From Planctomycetota bacterium (GTDB taxonomy: Bacteria; Planctomycetota; UBA1135; GCA-002748355), in NCBI GenBank assembly GCA_020638795.1, contig JACKHW010000006.1, positions 62,001 through 126,000 of the forward strand: 64,000 bases of DNA, given 5' to 3'. Positions 45,241 through 54,045 of this stretch are shown here, piece by piece (within the stretch, counting starts at the first letter, position 1; each line of letters opens with the position of its first letter). Under the pieces are notes generated by a model, which worked only from the letters and a program-made list of their open reading frames with translations, ran no database searches and was not told the DNA's origin. A program made the position numbers and the translations under genes.

Positions 45241-45432
45241 ATGCAGAACGCCGCCCCTCGGATCCTTCTCGGCCTCGTCGCGATCGGGTACGTCCTATGG
45301 AACCTGTTCGAGGTCTATCGCGCGGACGCCTTCGATCAGATCCCCGGGTGGCGATTCTTCCTCTGGGGCGCGATGCTCGCCGTCGGTTCTGTGCTCGTGT
45401 TCCGCACGATTCGATCCGCGCGCCGCGCGTAG
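45241..45432 (+). CDS. Small two-helix membrane protein
   Basis: 63-residue hydrophobic protein (ATG 45241; ATG 45211 would add ten residues). Two membrane segments, ILLGLVAIGYVLWNLFEVY and WRFFLWGAMLAVGSVLVF, end in a basic tail RTIRSARRA, predicting both ends inside. No family recognised. It lies between two minus-strand genes with no competing frame of quality, so it is probably a real small gene. Confidence 0.55.
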   Translation: MQNAAPRILLGLVAIGYVLWNLFEVYRADAFDQIPGWRFFLWGAMLAVGSVLVFRTIRSARRA

Positions 45433-45483
45433 CGAGCGGGAACCCATGGTTCGATCTCCAGGCTGGATGGCAGTGAGTGCGGA

Positions 45484-46233
45484 TCACCGCGCTCCGAACT
45501 TCTCTTCGAGCCATCGGAGGACGGACTCGGGAACGACCACGCGGCGTAGCACGAGCACGTCTCGCCGTACCTTCTTGTTGCGCAGGCCGTCCAACACGCC
45601 ATGCCACGTGAGCGTGAGCCAGTTGCCCTCCGTGCCGCGGTGTAGCCAAAGTCGGTACTCGCCATCGTTCGCGGATTCGACGTGAGCGCGGAAACCAGCA
45701 GTGACGAGCGATTCGATTCCTTGCTCGCCCACCGTGCGTCGTAGCGAGATCAGTTCGGGACCATAAGCACGTCCGAGCAAGCTCTTGCGAGCCCATCGAT
45801 GGGAGGACTCGTCGTAAACGGCACGCCGCCACCATCCCCGCGCGAACGAAAAACCCACGAAGGACACGACGATCGCTTCGCCGACACCGAGGACGAGCCT
45901 GGCCGCCGGAAGCGAACCATGCACGCGGCCGTGAGGCGCTGTCGCGAACCACGCTGCGATGAGCGCAACCAGCGGTAGGGCACTCGCGAGGACAAATGCA
46001 GCGCCGCGATTGCGAACGTGGCCAACGCGTAGCACGAAGATCGACACGCCTCCACACACGAGTCCGAGTGCGAACGGTAGGAGGACGTTGAACGCGACAT
46101 ACGGATTGATGTCGAGCAGGTGCTGATACCCGTGTCCCGCGACGATGGCGATCGCGATCGCCGTGACCGAAAACGGCCAGAAGTGGCGCCCGATCCCACC
46201 CGACGGCGCGTAGCGCTCGAGCGCGTCGCTCAA
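45484..46233 (-). CDS. Polytopic membrane protein, unknown function
   Basis: 249-residue protein with about four membrane segments in the first 150 residues (for example FSVTAIAIAIVAGHGY and ALGLVCGGVSIFVLRV) and a cytoplasmic C-terminal domain (about 160-249) with a beta-rich pattern (EYRLWLHRGTEGNWLTL). Unrecognised. It begins with TTG at 46233 overlapping the nadE stop (TTGA), making it the last gene of the HADH-ECH, amidase, nadE operon. Confidence 0.7.
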   Translation of the reverse strand: MSDALERYAPSGGIGRHFWPFSVTAIAIAIVAGHGYQHLLDINPYVAFNVLLPFALGLVCGGVSIFVLRVGHVRNRGAAFVLASALPLVALIAAWFATAPHGRVHGSLPAARLVLGVGEAIVVSFVGFSFARGWWRRAVYDESSHRWARKSLLGRAYGPELISLRRTVGEQGIESLVTAGFRAHVESANDGEYRLWLHRGTEGNWLTLTWHGVLDGLRNKKVRRDVLVLRRVVVPESVLRWLEEKFGAR

Positions 46234-47051
46234 CGTCCCCAGTCGCGATGGTAGAGGAAGTCGATCCCGATCGTGCGGAGTCCAACCTTGGCGAGGATCG
46301 GCGCCTGGCGCTTGTACTGCGCGTTGCGCACCTTTGCGCGGATGCGCTCGACGAACTCGCGGGTGAATCCGTCTTCGACGAGATCGTCGTTGGACTCGCG
46401 CCGATCGATCATGCGGACCAAGAGTCGATCGACTTCGGCATACGTGAACCCGAGCTCGTCCTCGTCCTTTTGCCCGACCCAGAGATCGGCGGACGGCGGC
46501 TTGTCGATCACGGCGCGCGGCAAGCCGATGTGTTCGGAGAGCGCGAAGATCTGCGTCTTGTAGAGATCGCCGAGCGGGTTGAGTCCGGAAGCCATGTCGG
46601 CATGTTGCGTTCCGTAGCCGAGCAAGAGCTCGGTCTTGTTCGACGTTCCGAGCACGAGTGCGCGCTCGCTTCGCGACTTCTCGTAGAGGCAGATCATGCG
46701 CGTGCGCGCCTTGATGTTGCCGAGTCCCACGGCGTCGTCACACGCGAGTCCCTCACGCAGCGCTTCGACTGCCGCCGTGATCTCGACGACCTCGAGAGGG
46801 ATCCCGAGCGACTCCGCGACCGTCTTCGCGTCTTCGAGCGACGTCGCCGCCGAATCCCGGTGAGGCATCGCGTACGCGCGCACGTTGCTCGGACCGAGCG
46901 CGCGCGCGGCAAGAGCCGCCGACAGCGCCGAGTCGATACCTCCGGACAGCCCGAGAACGACTTTGTCGAAACCGAACTTGGTCACCTCGGCGCGCACGAA
47001 GTCGACGAGGAAGTTCGTCGCGAGTTCACGATTGAGACTCAAGAACTTCAT
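46230..47051 (-). CDS. nadE: NAD+ synthetase (ATP-pyrophosphatase domain)
   Basis: 273-residue enzyme converting deamido-NAD+ to NAD+. The N-type ATP-pyrophosphatase loop GLSGGIDSAL is at about residues 34-43; GTSNKTELLLGYGTQHAD and KPPSADLW are typical NadE signatures. It is the single-domain form without the N-terminal glutaminase, but the upstream gene, overlapping by ATGA, encodes a nitrilase-type amidase that probably supplies ammonia, so the pair equals a split glutamine-dependent NAD+ synthetase. Confidence 0.94.
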   Translation of the reverse strand: MKFLSLNRELATNFLVDFVRAEVTKFGFDKVVLGLSGGIDSALSAALAARALGPSNVRAYAMPHRDSAATSLEDAKTVAESLGIPLEVVEITAAVEALREGLACDDAVGLGNIKARTRMICLYEKSRSERALVLGTSNKTELLLGYGTQHADMASGLNPLGDLYKTQIFALSEHIGLPRAVIDKPPSADLWVGQKDEDELGFTYAEVDRLLVRMIDRRESNDDLVEDGFTREFVERIRAKVRNAQYKRQAPILAKVGLRTIGIDFLYHRDWGR

Positions 47052-47917
47052 ACGACGCGCCCTTCCTTGGCGAGGCGATCGATGAGTTGAGCGAGGATGC
47101 TCGGTCGTTCGTCGCGGCGCACCGGCGTGTTGATGCGCGCGAGCCGCAAGTCGCGCGCATCGAGATCGACGAAGACGAGCTGCGGATCGACCTGTCCGGC
47201 TTCGCCACGAATCTCACCGGCCGGATCGACGTACTTCGATCCACCCCAGAACTTGACGCCGTCTTCCCAGCCGACGCGATTGACGAAGATCACGCCGACT
47301 TGGAAGAAGCCTGCGCACGCGACTAGAACGCTGTTCCAAGCCTTGCCCGACGAAGGTTCCTTACCGGCTTCGGGCAATCCACGCCCGGGTCCGCTCGAGA
47401 TCACGAGGAGCCAATCGACGTCCTGCAAGAAGTAGGCATAGGCCGACGACAGGTGCCATACGTCCTCGCAAACGAGAACGCCGACTCGGCCAAGACCGGT
47501 CTCGAACGCATCGAACCGCGTACCCTCCGCGAAGAAGCGACCTTCTTCGAACAAGCCGTACGTCGGCAGGTACACCTTGCGGTGCACGTGCAGGAGCCGC
47601 CCTGACGAAAAGTAGGCAGCGACGTTGTAGAAGCGGTGGTCCTCGCTCTCCTCGATGAACCCCGTCAGGATGTCGATGCCGCGCGAATGTCGTGCGAGTT
47701 GTTCGACGACCGGGTCGTCACGTCGCATCGCGACCTCGTACGTCAAATCGCGCAAGCGGTAGCCCGTCAGGGCGAGTTCGGGGAACACGATGAGGGCCGC
47801 CTCTTCGCCCTTGGCGTTCTCGATCGCCGCCGCGTGTTGCTCGAGGTTCTGCTCGACGTCCCCGAGCACCGGGGACGTCTGCGCAAGACAGGCCGTGAAC
47901 GGGCGACGCACGCTCAT
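47048..47917 (-). CDS. Nitrilase-superfamily amidohydrolase, likely glutaminase partner of NadE
   Basis: 289-residue carbon-nitrogen hydrolase. The Glu-Lys-Cys triad is visible: Glu in FPELALTGY, Lys in HRKVYLPTYG, Cys in VLVCEDVWH. LPTYGLFEEGRFF matches the glutaminase domain of NadE (Qns). In other bacteria this domain is fused to NadE; here it is a separate gene whose stop overlaps the nadE start, and whose ATG overlaps the HADH-ECH stop. Glutaminase role is inferred from context and motifs. Confidence 0.88.
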   Translation of the reverse strand: MSVRRPFTACLAQTSPVLGDVEQNLEQHAAAIENAKGEEAALIVFPELALTGYRLRDLTYEVAMRRDDPVVEQLARHSRGIDILTGFIEESEDHRFYNVAAYFSSGRLLHVHRKVYLPTYGLFEEGRFFAEGTRFDAFETGLGRVGVLVCEDVWHLSSAYAYFLQDVDWLLVISSGPGRGLPEAGKEPSSGKAWNSVLVACAGFFQVGVIFVNRVGWEDGVKFWGGSKYVDPAGEIRGEAGQVDPQLVFVDLDARDLRLARINTPVRRDERPSILAQLIDRLAKEGRVV

Positions 47918-49944
47918 TCGTGCACGAACTCGGCCTTCGAACGAGGACCGTTCTTCAGGAAGTTGTCGACACCGATCCGCATGTCCTTGGTCGCGCAGAC
48001 CTTGCCGAACTTCTCCGCTTCGATCTCGAGTCCACGCGCGAGACTCTCGCGTCCGCCCTCGAGCATCGCAGCGCAGACGAGCGCGTCGACGGCCTTGGAC
48101 AAGTGTCCGAGATCGAGTTCGGGAAGCGACGCGGGCGTGTCGATCGGCTCGCGCGGCATGCCCTTCGCCTTGCGCGCGCCGCTCGCGAGCTCGCGCGCGA
48201 TCTCGATCGCACGCATCCGGAGTTCTCCGACGCTGCCGTCGACGAGTTCGTCGACGAGTCCGTACTCGAGTGCCTTCTCGGCGGAGATCGGTCGGCCGAG
48301 ACGGATCATCTTGGCTGCGTTCTCGAATCCGATGATGCGAGGCAACCGCTGCGTGCCACCTGCACCGGGGAGGATGCCGAGGTTGACCTCCGGCTGACCA
48401 GCGAGCACGGCGAGATCCTTGCGCGCGATGCGCACGTCACATGCCATCGCGAGCTCGTTGCCACCGCCGAACGCGAGACCGTTGTAGGCACACACCGTGG
48501 GCTTGCCGATGTCCTGCAAGCAATCGATCGCGTCTTGGCTGTCCCGACTCGTCGCCGTGCCCTGCGCTTCGTTCTCGATCTTCGCAAGGAAGCGCACATC
48601 CGCACCGGAGACGAACGCCTTCACGCCGAAGCCGGTCAACACGACGGCCTTCACGCTCGAATCGTCGCGGATTGCGCGGAACGTGTCGCGCAGTTCGTCG
48701 AAGACCTTCTGATCGAGCGCGTTGAGCGCCTTCGGGCGACGAATCGTGAGGATCGCGACCCCATCGTCGTCACGTCGCATGACGTTGTGGATGACGAATG
48801 GCGTACCGTTCTTGCCGTGCTGTTCGAGCAACTTCGGCACCGGGAATCCGGGGTTGTCCGCTGCGTACTCCTTGACGAGTCGCAGCGCTTCGCCCGTGCC
48901 GAGTTGATTCATGAAGCGGAACGGCGCCTTGAGATCGAGCGCGATCTCGACCGCCATGTCGAGGTCGTCGATGGTTGCGATCCCGGAATCGACGATCTCG
49001 CTGCAGATGCCGAAGTAGGCACCACGCAACGCGTCGGTGACCTGACTCGCGACATCGGCAGGGACTTCGATCGTCTCGCCCCGCGACGGGACCTCCCACG
49101 CGCGCCCTTCGGCAACCGCATCCTTGAGACTCTGCGGGGAGCGATACCACGAATGGATGAGCGTCGTGTAGTTGTCGAGCCCGACGTTAGTGATCGGATT
49201 GCCGCCCGTAAGATTCATCGCGGTGAAAGGGCCGACCGTGAGGCCGAGAGCCTTCGTGGCGACCGAGTCGATCTGCTTGGTCGTGGCGACGCCTTTCTCC
49301 GCGAGCAGTGCGGCGGCGAGGAAGAGCCCTTCGAAGATCGGGTCGATCGCGTAGCCGTAGCGACTCCCGGCCTCGATCGGCACCTTGCCGATCGCTTCGT
49401 AGAAGTCCATCAGCCAGCGCGTGAGTGCGGGTGCCGTGTCGGCGGATGGCACGACCTCGACAATCGGATTGCGCTCGGCCGGGAAGAAGTAGTGGATGAC
49501 GACGGTGCGCCCCTTGTTCTCGAGGCCTTCGAAGATGCGCTCAGGCTCGAGATGGGACGAGTTGCTCGCGAAAATCGTCTCGGGGCGACAACGCCGTTCG
49601 AGGTCGGCGAAGATCCTGCCCTTGAGCGCCTTGTCCTCGGTCGCGGCTTCGACGATGAAGTCCGCGTCTTCGACCAGGCCGTAGTCCGTCGTGAACGTCA
49701 CGGCCTCTTTCATCGATGCGGCCCAGTCGGCATCGAACGCGCCGCTCTCCTGGCCGCGATCGACCTTCTTGTGCAGTTTCTGGCGCCCCTTCTCGAGTGC
49801 GGCTTCCGCGACATCGACGACGACGATCGAAACACCGGACCGCGCGAGGACCTTCGAAAAGTAGAGCGCGATGTCGGGACCGATCTGCCCCGAACCGATG
49901 ACGCCGACCTTCTGCAGGCGGCGCCCTTGGAATTCGTATGCCAT
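47914..49944 (-). CDS. 3-hydroxyacyl-CoA dehydrogenase / enoyl-CoA hydratase fusion (HADH first)
   Basis: 676-residue bifunctional beta-oxidation-type enzyme. The N-terminal NAD-binding GVIGSGQIG (residues about 13-21), the SNSSHLEPERIF catalytic segment and IHYFFPAERNP belong to the dehydrogenase; residues about 410-676 are an enoyl-CoA hydratase with FGGGNELAMACDVRIA and PEVNLGILPGAGG (the two catalytic Glu). The order dehydrogenase-hydratase is opposite to E. coli FadB and like the crotonyl-CoA hydratase/3-hydroxybutyryl-CoA dehydrogenase known from Sulfolobales. ATG 49944; the longer frame to 50238 is not supported. It heads a four-gene coupled operon. Confidence 0.9.
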   Translation of the reverse strand: MAYEFQGRRLQKVGVIGSGQIGPDIALYFSKVLARSGVSIVVVDVAEAALEKGRQKLHKKVDRGQESGAFDADWAASMKEAVTFTTDYGLVEDADFIVEAATEDKALKGRIFADLERRCRPETIFASNSSHLEPERIFEGLENKGRTVVIHYFFPAERNPIVEVVPSADTAPALTRWLMDFYEAIGKVPIEAGSRYGYAIDPIFEGLFLAAALLAEKGVATTKQIDSVATKALGLTVGPFTAMNLTGGNPITNVGLDNYTTLIHSWYRSPQSLKDAVAEGRAWEVPSRGETIEVPADVASQVTDALRGAYFGICSEIVDSGIATIDDLDMAVEIALDLKAPFRFMNQLGTGEALRLVKEYAADNPGFPVPKLLEQHGKNGTPFVIHNVMRRDDDGVAILTIRRPKALNALDQKVFDELRDTFRAIRDDSSVKAVVLTGFGVKAFVSGADVRFLAKIENEAQGTATSRDSQDAIDCLQDIGKPTVCAYNGLAFGGGNELAMACDVRIARKDLAVLAGQPEVNLGILPGAGGTQRLPRIIGFENAAKMIRLGRPISAEKALEYGLVDELVDGSVGELRMRAIEIARELASGARKAKGMPREPIDTPASLPELDLGHLSKAVDALVCAAMLEGGRESLARGLEIEAEKFGKVCATKDMRIGVDNFLKNGPRSKAEFVHE

Positions 49945-50269
49945 GAGCAATCTGTGCCGTTCTCGTCGCCTTCGCCGACGTAAAGCGCCAAGGCGAACAG
50001 AGTTACCATTGAACGAGTGCCCGGATCGGGCTCCCCGTAGAACGAGTCTCCGCAAGGCGCCAGCAGCGCCCGGCCCCACCCGGACGGCAGGGAGCAGCAG
50101 AATGCCCCGTCGCGCGATGCGCGGCAACCACGCTCTTGCCCCCGGACGATGCGTCGCTATCCTCTCTCGCCCGCTCGTGGAATGCGCCCCGCGTCGACCC
50201 GCGCGGCGACAGGCGAACGGGGAAGGCCCAACGAACACGGCCCCAGCAGAACGGACTCAGTGAGGAACC
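49945..50269 (+). promoter_or_regulatory. Divergent regulatory gap with possible rpmG promoter
   Basis: 325-base gap between the divergent HADH-ECH gene and rpmG. On the plus strand TTGCCC at 50136-50141 and TATCCT at 50158-50163 are spaced by 16 bases and resemble sigma70 -35 and -10 boxes. No gene, tRNA or strong hairpin is seen. The promoter call is a pattern match only. Confidence 0.3.
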
Positions 50270-50434
50270 ATGGCACGTCCGAAGAAGAAGCGCGAAATCG
50301 TCCACCTCACCTGCAGTGAGACCGGCGAACGGAATTACACGATCAAGAAGAAGCCCGGCTCGCCGAAGCTGCAGCTCATGAAGTACTGCCCGCGCCTCCG
50401 CAAGCACACGATGCATACGGAAAAGAAGAAGTAG
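50270..50434 (+). CDS. rpmG: 50S ribosomal protein L33
   Basis: 54-residue basic ribosomal protein. The start MARPKKKREIVHLTCSETG and the end YCPRLRKHTMHTEKKK match L33. Only one Cys remains in each of the two positions where zinc-binding forms have CxxC, so this is a zinc-independent variant. GAGG a few bases before the ATG is the likely ribosome site. It stands alone; secE and nusG, its usual followers, are not downstream. Confidence 0.93.
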   Translation: MARPKKKREIVHLTCSETGERNYTIKKKPGSPKLQLMKYCPRLRKHTMHTEKKK

Positions 50435-50735
50435 AGCCTCGACCTCGTCATCGCGGCAGACTCGGGCAATCGACCCGAGCGCCGACGTCCGCCGAAATAT
50501 GCGGGCGCATTTCCCGAATCGCGCACTCTCGAACGTCGTAGACGATCGATCGAGGAGCTCAGACGGGTGCAAAGCGCTGGATCTCCGGCGAGGATTTCAT
50601 GAAGCCGGGAATCCCGAATGGGCGCCTGCGTCCATTGCGCGCCTCTTGCTAGCCCGCGCATGCCCCTCGACGCCGATCCGGCGCACCAAAGGCCCGCCGT
50701 CGAGACCCCGTCGTAACCTCACACCCCGAAGTCTC
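50435..50735 (+). other. Gap after rpmG with weak hairpin
   Basis: 301 bases. CTCGGG (50461-50466) and CCCGAG (50474-50479) form a GC-rich 6-bp hairpin 27 bases after the rpmG stop. It is not followed by a T-tract, so it is at best a weak or factor-dependent terminator. The frame of the next gene stays open back to 50499, but only from ATG 50736 does it look coding. No other gene or RNA seen. Confidence 0.3.
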
Positions 50736-52430
50736 ATGATCCGACCCTTCTCGATCCTCACGCTGTCTTCGACGCTGTTTGGTGCCACCCTCGCGATGAC
50801 GGAGGACCTCGCATCGCAGCAGGTGTACCGCGACCCCGCCTACGGGTTCGAAATGCGCCTCCCTCGCGACTTCCGCGAGATCCCGATCTCTATGGACGAG
50901 AAGTGGATCGTCGCGAAGTTCCTCTACAAGCGCGCCCTCGAGCCCAAGGACGGCTGGGCCGAACGCACGCCCGAGATCCGCGTCATCGTCTTCCCCAAGG
51001 TCGACATGAAGCAGGTCATCGCGGCTCGCAAGCAGCGAGAGAAGGTCAAGACGAAGGGGAAGAACGGCGAACTCGTCGAGATCACGCTGCTCGAGTACCT
51101 CAGCAACCCCTTCCGCACCTACCAGGAATACCTGCGCGAGAACTACAAGAAAGGGGGTTGGTTCGTCTCGGAGGAAAAGGAGGTCAAGGTCGGCGACCTC
51201 GACGCGATCGCGAAGAAGATCGATGTCGAGGAAAAGATGGGCGACGGCCTCAAGTCGACGCTCTACGCCTACGAGATCGACCTCGGTGATGCGATCTACG
51301 TCGTCCAGCTCGAGTGCCTCGCGGATCACGACCACAAGTTCCTCGGTTCGATCAAAGGCATCGCGAACACGTTCAAGGACCTGCCACGCACCGAAGCCTT
51401 GCGCACGACCGTGACGAGCACTGGTAGCGCCGCCGACCGCATCAAAGAACTCGAAGATGCCGCGAACCGCACCCTGACCCCGGAAGAGCGCAAGAAAGAA
51501 AAGGAGAAGGTCCTCGCGCGCGCGATCGAGAAGGCGAAGTCGGACTTGCCGAAGGGTTGGAAGTCCTACGTCGAGGGCCCGTTCACGGTCTTCTACAGCA
51601 CGTCGTCGAAGTTCGCGAAGAAGGTGTCGAAGCAAGCCGTCGTCATGTGGGACTGGATGCACGACAACTTCGACTACATCGGCGAAGACCTGTCCGTGGG
51701 CGGCATTCTGCGCATCTGCAAGGACTCCGCAGAGGGCAGCGCCTACATGGAGACGAGCACGCGCTCGGGCTACGAGTTGACGGCTCGCGAGATCGTGCTC
51801 TGGGACGACAAGGATTGGGGCTTTGGCGACTACGGCAGTGGCAAGCTCAACCAAGCGATCCTGAGTCAGTTCTTGATCGACAAGAACCAGCGCCTCTGGT
51901 GGTCGCTTCCGCCCTGGCTCGAGTGGGGTATGCACCTCTACATCGACTCGCTCAAACTCAAGGGGTCGAAACTCGTTTCGAAAGCCGACGAGTGGGACAT
52001 GGAAGTCATTCGCGAGAGCTTACGCAACGGCACCTTCAAGGACTCGAAGAAGCTCATCGTCACCAAATACGACAGCTTCAACGCATCGCAGGAAGACCGC
52101 GTCCAGTGCTTTGCGATGATCTCGTTCATGATGGAGAAGGGCAACCGACATCCCAAGTACGGATCGGCGATCGAGCAGTACCTCACGGGACTTGACCGTC
52201 GCATCCGCGAACTCGACAAGAAGCGCGACGAAGCCCGGAAGGCAGCTCTCGAAGAAGCCAAGAAGAAGCGCAAGTCGGGCGAGGACGAAGAGGAGAAGAA
52301 GGCTTGGGACGCAGAGTGGAAGAAGGAGCGCGACAAGATCTTCGACGAGTTGCTCAAAGAGGTCTTCGGCGAATGGAGCGACCGCGATTGGGAGATCTTC
52401 GACAAGTCGTGGAGAAAGGCATACAAATGA
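50736..52430 (+). CDS. Exported peptidase-MA-like protein without HExxH (possible pseudoenzyme)
   Basis: 564-residue exported protein with signal peptide RPFSILTLSSTLFGATLA. It has the same plan as the next gene: a lysine/glutamate-rich helical part, a TVFYSTSSKFAKKV segment, then LPPWLEWGMHLYID where the neighbour has YPHWIEEPMAEYY. At the place of the neighbour's HEANH it reads SQFLID, so the zinc site is missing. A very charged coiled coil (EAKKKRKSGEDEEEKK) lies near the C-terminus. Its TGA overlaps the next ATG; the two probably arose by duplication and act together. Confidence 0.78.
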   Translation: MIRPFSILTLSSTLFGATLAMTEDLASQQVYRDPAYGFEMRLPRDFREIPISMDEKWIVAKFLYKRALEPKDGWAERTPEIRVIVFPKVDMKQVIAARKQREKVKTKGKNGELVEITLLEYLSNPFRTYQEYLRENYKKGGWFVSEEKEVKVGDLDAIAKKIDVEEKMGDGLKSTLYAYEIDLGDAIYVVQLECLADHDHKFLGSIKGIANTFKDLPRTEALRTTVTSTGSAADRIKELEDAANRTLTPEERKKEKEKVLARAIEKAKSDLPKGWKSYVEGPFTVFYSTSSKFAKKVSKQAVVMWDWMHDNFDYIGEDLSVGGILRICKDSAEGSAYMETSTRSGYELTAREIVLWDDKDWGFGDYGSGKLNQAILSQFLIDKNQRLWWSLPPWLEWGMHLYIDSLKLKGSKLVSKADEWDMEVIRESLRNGTFKDSKKLIVTKYDSFNASQEDRVQCFAMISFMMEKGNRHPKYGSAIEQYLTGLDRRIRELDKKRDEARKAALEEAKKKRKSGEDEEEKKAWDAEWKKERDKIFDELLKEVFGEWSDRDWEIFDKSWRKAYK

Positions 52431-54037
52431 GGTCAGTGACGGGTCACGCGACGAGGGTTTCTCACCGCACGCCTTTCGTCCTCCACTGGGCACTCGCCGG
52501 AATGGGCGCGTTGTCGATCACGGCTTTGCAAGAAGTCGCTGCACAAGACGGCGCCGAGAATGCAGAAGCTCAAGTGGCAGCGTCCAACGGCGAAGCGCTC
52601 GCCCCCGGGGCAGTGTCCCTCAATGACGGGCGTTTCGTTTTCGGCGTGCCAGTCGTCCGAACCAAGGACGGCGCGCGGATCCACTACGAGCACGGTGTCA
52701 TCAACGTGCCGAGCTCTATGATCCGCGACATGCTCCCGTCGACGAGCGAAGTCGAATACGTGCCGGCGAACGAGAAGGAGAAGGAGTTGATCGCCAAAGG
52801 CATGGTCAACTTCCAAGGCAAGTGGCTCACGCAGGACGCAGCCGCTCGTCGCATGGAGAAGCTGCAGAAGGAGCTAACCGAGCGCATCGAGAAACAGCAA
52901 GAACGCAAGTCGTGGGCGAAGCACATCTCCGTCGAAACGAAGGACTTCAAGTTCGAGCACAACCTGCCCGACGAACTCTTCGACAACCTCAAGGACTTGA
53001 TGGAGGTCTATCACAAGACGTTCCTCAAGTACTGGGGCAAACGACCGGAAGGCAAGGTCAAGCCCACGATCAACTTCTACTCGGACTACGGGGACTTTGC
53101 ACAGATCTCCGGCGCGAGTGGTGGCATCGTGGGTTGGTACCATCCCATATCGAAACAGCTCCACGTCTACTGGGACCGAACCGATCCGGACTTCACGATC
53201 GACGTACTCTTCCACGAGGCCAACCACATGCTCGTCGACATGATCGACGGACCGTTCCGGTACCCGCATTGGATCGAAGAGCCAATGGCCGAGTACTACG
53301 GCGCCAGCAAGTGGGACCCCGAAAAAAAGGAGATGGAGATCGGCCGAGTCCAGGCGGGTCGCTTCGCCGAGATCCTGTACGAGATGCAGGAGGACAAGTG
53401 GATGAAGCTCGAGGATCTGGTCGGCTCGAGCAGCTACCGGTCCTACACATGGGGCTGGAGTTTCGTCTACTTTCTGATGAAGACGCCGAAGTACGAGAAG
53501 AAGTGGAAGAAGCTCTGGCTCGACCTCGCCCACAAGCGTGGCGTCAAGCGATCGTTCGAGGGCCCCTTCAAGACCGTCGAAACCGAGATCGTCAAAGAGA
53601 TGCTGCTCAAGTACCTCGGCCACGAGGTGCTCGAGACACTCGAACGCGAGTGGCACGACTTCTTGAAGAACGTCAAGATCGATGAACTCGACGGCCTCGA
53701 GCAGGCGGGACGCAAGCTCCGCACGATGGGAAAGAACACGGAAGCCAAGGACATGCTGTCCCAGGCTGTCGAGAAGGGAGCGCAATCTCCGTTCACGTAC
53801 GCGGCGTATGCACAACTCCTGACGAAGCCGGGAGAACGTAAGCGCGCGTTCGAGATGATCGACAAGGCGATTCAGCTCGACCCGCTCGAAGCCGAGTTCT
53901 ACTACATCAAAGGCAAGATGACCGAGGTCACGGCGAACGAGAAGGACATGCTCGAAGCCGTTCGACTCTACTCACTCGCGCACGACATCGATCCGCTGCC
54001 GTGGAAGTACGTCGAGGCCGCGGAGTTCGCGAAGTAG
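52427..54037 (+). CDS. Exported gluzincin-like metallopeptidase with C-terminal TPR
   Basis: 536-residue exported protein. A hydrophobic signal (VLHWALAGMGALSITAL) follows a basic N-terminus. The zinc-site candidate VLFHEANHMLVD (about residues 263-274) is followed by WIEEPMAEYYG, giving HExxH plus a downstream Glu as in DUF1570/peptidase-MA proteins. The last 120 residues contain TPR-like units (AEFYYIKGKMTEV). The start ATGA overlaps the upstream paralogue, ensuring equal translation. Peptidase activity is inferred from the motif. Confidence 0.82.
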   Translation: MRSVTGHATRVSHRTPFVLHWALAGMGALSITALQEVAAQDGAENAEAQVAASNGEALAPGAVSLNDGRFVFGVPVVRTKDGARIHYEHGVINVPSSMIRDMLPSTSEVEYVPANEKEKELIAKGMVNFQGKWLTQDAAARRMEKLQKELTERIEKQQERKSWAKHISVETKDFKFEHNLPDELFDNLKDLMEVYHKTFLKYWGKRPEGKVKPTINFYSDYGDFAQISGASGGIVGWYHPISKQLHVYWDRTDPDFTIDVLFHEANHMLVDMIDGPFRYPHWIEEPMAEYYGASKWDPEKKEMEIGRVQAGRFAEILYEMQEDKWMKLEDLVGSSSYRSYTWGWSFVYFLMKTPKYEKKWKKLWLDLAHKRGVKRSFEGPFKTVETEIVKEMLLKYLGHEVLETLEREWHDFLKNVKIDELDGLEQAGRKLRTMGKNTEAKDMLSQAVEKGAQSPFTYAAYAQLLTKPGERKRAFEMIDKAIQLDPLEAEFYYIKGKMTEVTANEKDMLEAVRLYSLAHDIDPLPWKYVEAAEFAK

Positions 54038-54045
54038 TCGAATCC

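Noticed and set aside
47920..49983. Long plus-strand open frame (687 codons) antisense to the HADH-ECH gene
   Set aside because: GC-rich antisense artefact; Asp/Arg/His-rich with no domain, while the minus-strand frame has all enzyme motifs.
50461..50479. Intrinsic terminator after rpmG
   Set aside because: The hairpin is only 6 bp with no T-tract; kept only as a weak note in the gap entry.
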